The notes beneath the pieces were generated by a model that ran no database searches, was not told where the DNA came from, and worked only from the letters and a program-made list of their open reading frames with translations. This document shows, piece after piece, positions 57,767-64,000 of a stretch of 64,000 nucleotides of DNA (position 1 is the stretch's first letter; each line of letters opens with the position of its first letter). Source of the stretch: an uncultured Bacteroidales bacterium (GTDB lineage: Bacteria; Bacteroidota; Bacteroidia; Bacteroidales; UBA932); NCBI GenBank assembly GCA_934725015.1, contig CAKVAS010000001.1, positions 62,001-126,000 on the forward strand, read 5' to 3'. The translations under genes and the position numbers were made by a program.

Positions 57767-59590
57767 TTATTGCCAGCTTTCCCAGCCCTCGTTCTGAACC
57801 AGGCCGCTGACATTCAGCATTTCCTTATATGGAATCGGCAGATATGCGGAACGGAAGGAGCGCGTCTCCAAGACATGATTCAGGTCATATTCGTAGTCGC
57901 CCTCCCCTATTCTGAGGATCTCCGCCCCGTGGACATCCACGTTGAGGGAGCCGAGCGTGGTGGACCAGCGCCTCAGGTCGAAGAAGCGCATTCCCTCGAA
58001 GCAGGTCTCAATCCGCCGTTCATTGCGGAGGAACCTGTCGAAGGCCTCGGTGCCCGCGAGGGAAATCTCGTCGAGGTAGGGGTCGGAAGTGATGCCTTCA
58101 GCCCCGTCGCAGGTCGGCCGGCTCCTGAGCCAGGAAATGGCCTCCTTCGCCGAGAGTCCGTCAATCTTCCCGGTCGGCCCGACCGCCCTGTTGGCAGCCT
58201 CGGCGAACGCGAGGACGACATGAGCCCAGCGTATGAAATACTTGCTGCGCGGCATCCTGTTCACGGAGCTCTCCGTCCAGTTGAGCCCGCTATAGACGAA
58301 CTTCTTGATGTGGTAGTTGGTGAGCGAGTTCCCGGAGCTTGCCTGCGCCGCGTCCTTGCCGCCGTTTGACCAGTTCTCGAAAGTGTATTTCTTCTTGGGG
58401 CTGACGGCACCGGTCTCTATCGTCCGGCCGTTGTAGAAAATCGTGCTGTAGAAGCGGGGGTCACGGTTGGCGTAGGGATTCTTCGGGTCATACTCATACG
58501 TCGGGGACTGCCCGAGCGGGTAGCCGTCCGCCATTCCGAAGGCATCGACCAGGTCCTGAGTCGCGCCCATGGTCCCCTTGCCCTGAAAGCCCGCCGGATA
58601 GAACATCTTCTCCATCGCCTCGCTGGAACTGATGTATCTGGAGGCATAGATGATGGACGGGTCGTTCGGATTGAACCAGTCAACTGCACGGGAGACGCTG
58701 AAGCCCCCGCTCACGCTTCCATCGACATCCTTCTTGAAATCAATCACTTCCTTGGCATATTCCGCAGCCTTCTCCCAGCGGGACAGGTCATTGCCGGGGT
58801 TGAAGCGCGGACTCGCCCATGTCAGGTAGAGAAGGGACTTCAGCGCCGTCATCGTCATCCCGTCGAGCCTGCCGTAGCATCTTGAGCCAAGAATCCGGAG
58901 GTCATCGGCGTTCGTCACAAGAAAATCCCTGTGAGCCTTGGGAAGATAACTGATTGCCTCGTCGCAGTCCTTCAGAATCTGCTCCACGCACTCGTCGTAT
59001 GACGCCCTTCTGATTTCCATGCCAGCAAGCTCCTCGGGAGTCATTTCCTGAAGGTTGACCGGCTCCAGAATCAGGGGAACACCCAGCAGCTTCCCGTCAG
59101 TGCCGCGCCCGCCGAACTTCATCAGCAGGTCGTAGTAGAACCATGCCCGGAGCGCGTGCGCCTCTCCCCAGAGCCTGTTCCGGAGCAGCTCGTCATAATG
59201 CTCGTTGAGCATATAGCGGATTTTGCGGCCGTTGTCGTCCTTCAGAAACAGGTTCACGTTGTAGATGCCCTTGTAGTCCCTGTCCCAGTAGGTCTGGAAA
59301 GGGTCGCTGGCGGGGCTGGCGATTCCTATGGCCATGCGGCTTATGACGTCGGTCCGCGAGGTCATGACGGCATTGTCCGTGAGGCAGTCGAGATAGGCGC
59401 CCTCGTTGTTGTCATAGCTCTTTGGCATATATTCATAGCACTGATCGACAAGCCCCTGCATGGTCACGGCGTTCTCAAGCACATAGTCCTCCGAACGGAT
59501 TGCGCTCGGGTAGGGGTCAAGAAAGCCGCAGGAAGCCGTCAGTGCCAGAGCGGCGGCGCCGGCGATTATTATATGGATTTGTTGTTTCAT
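57767..59590 (-). CDS. SusD-like lipoprotein (second PUL)
   Basis: 607 residues. MKQQIHIIIAGAAALALTASC gives Cys 21. SusD/RagB features include FLDPYPSAIRSEDYV, the TPR-like AHALRAWFYYDLLMKFGGRGTDG, and the C-terminal FLRNERRIETCFEGMRFFDLRRW. It is the partner of the SusC encoded just upstream (12-base gap). Confidence 0.94.
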   Translation of the reverse strand: MKQQIHIIIAGAAALALTASCGFLDPYPSAIRSEDYVLENAVTMQGLVDQCYEYMPKSYDNNEGAYLDCLTDNAVMTSRTDVISRMAIGIASPASDPFQTYWDRDYKGIYNVNLFLKDDNGRKIRYMLNEHYDELLRNRLWGEAHALRAWFYYDLLMKFGGRGTDGKLLGVPLILEPVNLQEMTPEELAGMEIRRASYDECVEQILKDCDEAISYLPKAHRDFLVTNADDLRILGSRCYGRLDGMTMTALKSLLYLTWASPRFNPGNDLSRWEKAAEYAKEVIDFKKDVDGSVSGGFSVSRAVDWFNPNDPSIIYASRYISSSEAMEKMFYPAGFQGKGTMGATQDLVDAFGMADGYPLGQSPTYEYDPKNPYANRDPRFYSTIFYNGRTIETGAVSPKKKYTFENWSNGGKDAAQASSGNSLTNYHIKKFVYSGLNWTESSVNRMPRSKYFIRWAHVVLAFAEAANRAVGPTGKIDGLSAKEAISWLRSRPTCDGAEGITSDPYLDEISLAGTEAFDRFLRNERRIETCFEGMRFFDLRRWSTTLGSLNVDVHGAEILRIGEGDYEYDLNHVLETRSFRSAYLPIPYKEMLNVSGLVQNEGWESWQ

Positions 59591-59602
59591 CTTGTCGCTT
59601 TT

Positions 59603-62600
59603 TTAGAACGTGATGTTTATTCCTCCCACGACGGTCCTCATCAGAGGATAGTCGGTGAGACCCGAACTGAGCGCCTCAGGATCGACGTCCTTGACCCCCG
59701 AAAGGGTGAGAAGGTTGTTCCCGCGCAGATAGACCCTGAGTCCCCGGATTCCCCGCGTGATGTTCAGCCGCTTCACCGGAAGCTCGTAGCCGAACTCCGC
59801 CGCCTGAAATTTGAAGAAGCTTCCGTCGGTGAGCCACCAGTCCGAAAGCTGGTAGTTATTGTTCACCTTGTTGTAGGTAAGGCGCGGATGAGAGGCGTCG
59901 CCGGCGTGCTCAAGGGTGTATTTCGAATAATTGCCGTCGCCCCATCCGTTCCAGAAATACCCGTTCGTCAGGGCAAGGTCGCAGAAGGCCCGGCCGGTGC
60001 CGGAAAGGAAGAGGTCGAAGTCCCTGTATTTCAGCCTGACGCTGAGCCCATAGACAAGCTTAGGATTGCTGTCCCCTATGGCGCAGATGTCATTGGCGTC
60101 AATGCGGCCGTCGCCGTTCATGTCCTGATATTTCAGGTCGCCGGCACGGAGGCTCTCGTCGAAAAGCTGCGGAACCTCCAGCGTCTCCTCGTCCGTGGCA
60201 AACTGTCCGAGGCAGCGGTAGCCCCATATCGCGGTGGAAGGATAGCCGACCTTGGAACGGTAGGACTCGCTGTAGTTCATCTCGTCGATGCGCAGAATCC
60301 TTGAGAACTGCCCGGACACCCAGCCGTCGATGGAGTAAGAGAATGACTTGCCCACGGAGTCCTTCCATCCGAGAGATATCTCATATCCCTGAAAGCGCGT
60401 CTTGTTGTAGTTCATCCAGAACGCCCCCGAAGACACTCCGGCATAGAGCGGAACGACATTGGTCACCTGAGAAAGAGCGCCGTCCGAAAGTGTACGCCAA
60501 TAGTTCAGCGAAGCCGACAGGCGCTTGTCGAGAAACAGGCCGTCAACTCCCGCCGTCAGTTCGGCCCGCCTCTCAAGACGGAGGTTCGGGTTGCCGAGCA
60601 TATTGATGTAGGTGCGGTTGACGCTCTCGCTCGACGTGCTTCCGAACCACTGGTTGTTGGGATGCGGGCCGAACTTCTGACCTGAAGCGTTCCAGGCATA
60701 GTTCTCCACGTCGCGGTTGGCGGAAGTCGCGCTGTCGCAGTGCAGCAGACCGCCCTGAACCCTGAGTTTCAGGAAATCGACTCCCGAGGCTCCCTGCATC
60801 CACTTTTCCCTGGACATCACCCAGCCGATTCCCGCAGACGGGGAGAAGGCCCACCTGTTGTTCCGCAGGGAATAGGTGCCGTGCTCGTTCATGGCAGTCT
60901 GCACGATGAAGCGGTCGTCATAGACATAGCCGGCGCTGAATCCGAAGTTCATCTCGCGGCGGTGCTCGGTGATGAACTTCTGTGAACGTTTGGTTATCAT
61001 ATAGTTAAGTCCCGCATTAACGGAATGCTTCCCGAACTTGCGGTCATACGAGAACTGCTGCACGAGGTAGAGCCTGTTGGAGAAATAGTCCAGAAGCCTT
61101 GTCTTGTCCGGCATTTCCTTGACGCTGTGGCTGCCGCTCTTGACCGGCCTCATGATTTTCTCCCCGTCCTCGACGTCCGGAGTCAGGATGTAGGCCGCAT
61201 AGTCCTCTGCCGTTCCTATACGGACGAGATTGGTCGCGTCGTAGGCCCCGTAGGTCACCGACTTGAGACCCTTCGTGATGAACGACAGGTCAATGTTGAG
61301 TCCCACGTTCATGAGTCCCTTTCTGACGGTCTCCGTGTAGGAGCCGTTCTCAAGGATGTTCGCCACCGGGTTCTGCCTGTAAATGGAGGACACGGCGTAC
61401 CACGGGAACTCCAGCTCCGGGGAATTGTCGGCATAAATCGGGAAGGCTATCGCCGGGATGCTGTTTATGTCGCCGAGCACGTCCGGAAGCTCCGTGACTC
61501 CGAGGGTAGTGTTGGACGACTCGTCCTCGCTGGAATAGTTGGAATTATATCCGTAGTTCGGAGAGCGCCTGATTCCCATAGTGGAGATTATTCCGAACTT
61601 CGCGGTGATGTACCTGTGGACCTTCACGTCAAGGTTGGCGCTGACGTTCACGCGGTTATAGTCCGCCTTGGGGCCGATTTTGTAGATGTCGTCCTCGCCG
61701 GCATAGCCGAGGCTGGCATAGTAGCTGACATAGTCGTTCCCGCCTCCGGAGTATATTCCGGCCTTGCGGTAGGACATTACATTCTTCAGCATCATGTTCC
61801 TGAAGTCCACGTTCGGGTGGAACAGGTCGAGCGGATTCTTCTTCCCGTATTCCTCAATGTCGTACTGGGTGTAGAGAGGGTCCATGCCGCTGTTGGTACG
61901 CGCCGTGTTGTTGAGGCGGGCATAGTCCTCGCCGCCGACAAATTCCGGCATCCTGTCAGCGATGTTCACGCCGCCCTCGCCATAGACGCTGAGGTAGCGG
62001 CTGTTGGACTTTCCGCGCTTCGTGCGTATGTAGACGATGCCGTCGGCTCCCGAAGCGCCGTAGAGCGTCTTTTCCATCACGTCGCGCACAATCGTGATTG
62101 ACTCAATCTGCTGAGGGTCAAGCGGCGTCTCGCTTATGGACACGGGCACGTCATCGACCATATATATCATCCTGCGTCCCCTCACGGTCGGGGTCACTCT
62201 CCACGAAGCCCCGTATCTTCCCGCATTCTCAAGCGGGGTGACGCCCGGGCTTCCGGAGTTCTCCGTGACCTCCACTCCCGGCGCGATTGCCGTCAGGGCG
62301 TTCCTGATGTCGGTAGAAGACCATTTCTGAAGGTCCTCGCCCTTAATGACGACGGTGTTTCCGAGGGAATGCCGCCGCGCAAGTTCCATGTACGGAAGAG
62401 GAATTACATCCTCGTAAAGCTCCTTCCCGAGCAGTGTCACGGTGTCGGAATCCGCAAGGGCCTCGACGAGAGCCTCGACCGGAGAATATCCCTCGCAGGA
62501 CACGGTCACACGGTCCCTTGCGTCGGCGGTGAACCTGACGTGTCCGTCGGCGTCGGCAGTCTCGCGCAGGGTGCCCTCGCCCACGGAGACCTCCGCGAAC

Positions 62601-62773
62601 GGCACCGCGTTGCCCTCTTCGTCAACTATCCGCACCGACACATTGACATTCCTGCCGGAACCCTTCCCCGACTGCGCAAGAGCCTGAATACCTCCGCAGA
62701 GGAAGACGGCCGCGACGCCGAGAAGAAACACGGCAAGGCGGACAGCCGCGACTTTTATCTTATGCTGTTTCAT
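59603..62773 (-). CDS. SusC-like TonB-dependent transporter (second PUL)
   Basis: 1056 residues from ATG 62773. The signal peptide ends near ALAQ. A short carboxypeptidase-regulatory-like domain (about 45-110) is followed by the plug with GNTVVIKGEDLQKWSSTDIRNALTAI and MIYMVDDVPVSISETPLDPQQIESI, and a barrel ending NITF. The plug motif DPQQIESITIVRD is typical of RagA/SusC. The glycan is unknown; glucuronate-containing side chains are suggested by the GH2 downstream. Confidence 0.94.
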   Translation of the reverse strand: MKQHKIKVAAVRLAVFLLGVAAVFLCGGIQALAQSGKGSGRNVNVSVRIVDEEGNAVPFAEVSVGEGTLRETADADGHVRFTADARDRVTVSCEGYSPVEALVEALADSDTVTLLGKELYEDVIPLPYMELARRHSLGNTVVIKGEDLQKWSSTDIRNALTAIAPGVEVTENSGSPGVTPLENAGRYGASWRVTPTVRGRRMIYMVDDVPVSISETPLDPQQIESITIVRDVMEKTLYGASGADGIVYIRTKRGKSNSRYLSVYGEGGVNIADRMPEFVGGEDYARLNNTARTNSGMDPLYTQYDIEEYGKKNPLDLFHPNVDFRNMMLKNVMSYRKAGIYSGGGNDYVSYYASLGYAGEDDIYKIGPKADYNRVNVSANLDVKVHRYITAKFGIISTMGIRRSPNYGYNSNYSSEDESSNTTLGVTELPDVLGDINSIPAIAFPIYADNSPELEFPWYAVSSIYRQNPVANILENGSYTETVRKGLMNVGLNIDLSFITKGLKSVTYGAYDATNLVRIGTAEDYAAYILTPDVEDGEKIMRPVKSGSHSVKEMPDKTRLLDYFSNRLYLVQQFSYDRKFGKHSVNAGLNYMITKRSQKFITEHRREMNFGFSAGYVYDDRFIVQTAMNEHGTYSLRNNRWAFSPSAGIGWVMSREKWMQGASGVDFLKLRVQGGLLHCDSATSANRDVENYAWNASGQKFGPHPNNQWFGSTSSESVNRTYINMLGNPNLRLERRAELTAGVDGLFLDKRLSASLNYWRTLSDGALSQVTNVVPLYAGVSSGAFWMNYNKTRFQGYEISLGWKDSVGKSFSYSIDGWVSGQFSRILRIDEMNYSESYRSKVGYPSTAIWGYRCLGQFATDEETLEVPQLFDESLRAGDLKYQDMNGDGRIDANDICAIGDSNPKLVYGLSVRLKYRDFDLFLSGTGRAFCDLALTNGYFWNGWGDGNYSKYTLEHAGDASHPRLTYNKVNNNYQLSDWWLTDGSFFKFQAAEFGYELPVKRLNITRGIRGLRVYLRGNNLLTLSGVKDVDPEALSSGLTDYPLMRTVVGGINITF

Positions 62774-62789
62774 CGTATCAAACATTGTG

Positions 62790-64000
62790 TTACCACGCCA
62801 TCTTAGGCGTATAATTCTTCATCTTGACCAAATCGCTGTTACGGAACTGAATGTAGTACATTCCGTCATTCTTCCAGGAAATCTGCCTGTTAGCCGGAAG
62901 TTCGAAACGGTCATACCGGAATCCGGTAGGGTATTTGGCCGGGTCATAGCCCGGGTTCAGCTTCGTCGCCCTCATTCCATAGAGCGTGCTCCTGCCTATT
63001 TCCGGAGCGTCCTTCCAGCGGCGGATGTCACAGTAGTAGTGGTATCCCTCGAAGCAGAGCTCAATGGTCCGTTCGTTCTTTATCCTTTCGAGATATGTCT
63101 TCGTGTCCGTGAGGTATTCCGCCCGGACATCCGGCATCCCGGCCCTGTTCCTTATGACATTCAGCGCCCCGACGGAAGTGAGGTTTGCCCCCGGAGCCTT
63201 TCCGTCCGGGCCTCCGTATGCCTCGAACGCCGCTTCCGCATAGTTCAGGTAAAGCTCTCCGAGGCGTATTATAGGGTCGGTGAGCGTTATGGTATGCGTG
63301 ATGTTATTATAAGGGCCGCCGATTCGCTTGCACTCGTAGTAATAGGTTTCAGTCACCCCGTCGGAAGAGCCGGATTTCTTCTGAAGGAGCGAACCCGCAG
63401 GCAGGGTCCCGTCCTCATTGACGTAGAGGGACGCCTTCCCGAATCCTCCGGCACTTATGTCCTTCTGATTATAGACCACGACGACGTCGAATCTCGGGTC
63501 CCGGTTCACGAACGGGTTCTGCTCGGCGTAGGAGCCGGCTGCCTCAGCGACACGGCGGAGCGCCTCGGTGTTGAGGGCATAGCCGTCGCGGGTTTCGAAC
63601 TTGTCCACGAAATTCTGCGTCGGGCACTGTGCCGAGCTGTAGGCGTCCTTTGAGAAGACATAGCCCACAAACGACTGGAGCTTATTGTTCCTGTACTGCA
63701 TCGTTCCGGCGGAGTAGCCCCAAAGCTGCTCGTCAGAGTAGGTCGTGCCGTTGAAATTCTTTGAATACTCTTCAAACGGCAGGAGCGTGAAGCCATTGTC
63801 CAGCGCCGCCGTGATTGCCTCCATGTTGGCAGCGGCCGCCTCTTCCCAGATGGTTCTGTCGTTGTCCGGATTGTTCAGCGGGCTCGCGGCATACAGAAGA
63901 GCGCGTCCCCTCATCGCCAATGCGGCGACACCGTTGGGCTTGTCCTGATCCGGAGCAGCGAGGTGTCCCGCTCCGGAAGCAGGGTCGCGGCGCATCAGGC
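62790..64000 (-). CDS. SusD-like lipoprotein, C-terminal part (5' end outside the window)
   Basis: About 403 codons are visible on the minus strand and the frame is open to the window's right edge, so the N-terminus is missing. TPR-like helices (VAALAMRGRALLYAASPLNN) and the C-terminal motifs ELYLNYAEAAFEAYG and ERTIELCFEGYHYYCDIRRWKDA are typical of SusD/RagB. It lies 16 bases before the SusC gene, so the PUL carries two SusD proteins; a second SusC probably lies beyond the edge. Confidence 0.92.
   Translation of the reverse strand, partial: LMRRDPASGAGHLAAPDQDKPNGVAALAMRGRALLYAASPLNNPDNDRTIWEEAAAANMEAITAALDNGFTLLPFEEYSKNFNGTTYSDEQLWGYSAGTMQYRNNKLQSFVGYVFSKDAYSSAQCPTQNFVDKFETRDGYALNTEALRRVAEAAGSYAEQNPFVNRDPRFDVVVVYNQKDISAGGFGKASLYVNEDGTLPAGSLLQKKSGSSDGVTETYYYECKRIGGPYNNITHTITLTDPIIRLGELYLNYAEAAFEAYGGPDGKAPGANLTSVGALNVIRNRAGMPDVRAEYLTDTKTYLERIKNERTIELCFEGYHYYCDIRRWKDAPEIGRSTLYGMRATKLNPGYDPAKYPTGFRYDRFELPANRQISWKNDGMYYIQFRNSDLVKMKNYTPKMAW

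Noticed and set aside
61025..62101. Plus-strand open frame of 358 codons
   Set aside because: Antisense to the SusC gene; composition is a high-GC shadow.

Overview
The window looks like a chromosomal segment of a gut-type Bacteroidales bacterium. The evidence is paired SusC/SusD outer-membrane proteins, lipoproteins with relaxed lipoboxes, a Y_Y_Y/AraC sensor-regulator, DUF4876/DUF6850 proteins, and repeated promoters of the Bacteroidetes form TAnnTTTG (once with a perfect TTG-N19 partner in front of rpsL). Coding G+C is high for Bacteroides, so an uncultured, higher-GC lineage (Cryptobacteroides-like or Rikenellaceae-like) is possible; that is inference only.

Layout. 1-4.9 kb: end of an RND/MMPL exporter, two tandem paralogous lipoproteins, pgk, and a SAM methyltransferase divergent from pgk. 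4.9-7.2 kb: an intergenic repeat cluster and a GH97 enzyme of the retaining (alpha-galactosidase) type. 7.3-14.7 kb: an AAA-ATPase/DUF4143 remnant, tRNA-Met, the block rpsL-rpsG-fusA-rpsJ, a DUF3298 lipoprotein, an orphan HTH gene, one intact AAA/DUF4143 ATPase, and another ATPase remnant joined to the end of a TolC-like gene. 14.6-21.2 kb: a tripartite RND efflux operon (adaptor, pump, outer-membrane factor) with an upstream lipoprotein. 21.3-24.6 kb: a small beta-barrel, a membrane-anchored AraC regulator and a second intact ATPase.

24.6-38.1 kb is a galactan-type polysaccharide utilisation locus: a divergent Y_Y_Y/AraC regulator that lacks any kinase or receiver domain, then SusC, SusD, a SusE-like/DUF5114 surface lipoprotein, a GH53 endo-galactanase and a GH2 beta-galactosidase. 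A 42-bp element with two TTGTCCG half-sites 21 bp apart lies in front of both susC and the GH2 gene at nearly the same distance from a TAnnTTTG box. It is the best candidate here for an undescribed regulatory system.

38.1-40.6 kb: an XRE regulator, a HigBA-type toxin-antitoxin pair and a Big/FSUP-type lipoprotein. 40.7-46.6 kb: a TonB-dependent receptor-DUF4876-DUF6850 operon. 46.6-53.5 kb: hexuronate catabolism (mannonate oxidoreductase, uxuA, LacI regulator, ExuT-like transporter, KDPG aldolase), interrupted by an orphan AbiEi-like antitoxin gene. The uxuA and aldolase promoters share one LacI-type palindrome. 53.5-64 kb: a second PUL on the minus strand (SusD fragment, SusC, SusD, DUF1735/DUF4973 lipoprotein, PKD-like lipoprotein, GH2 with the NxKG glucuronidase motif). 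Its released glucuronate would feed the neighbouring catabolic genes.

A dispersed intergenic repeat (GAAATGACA / AGATTTCTC core) occurs at five places, usually with local tandem expansions. All family assignments come from reading the sequence; no database search was run.
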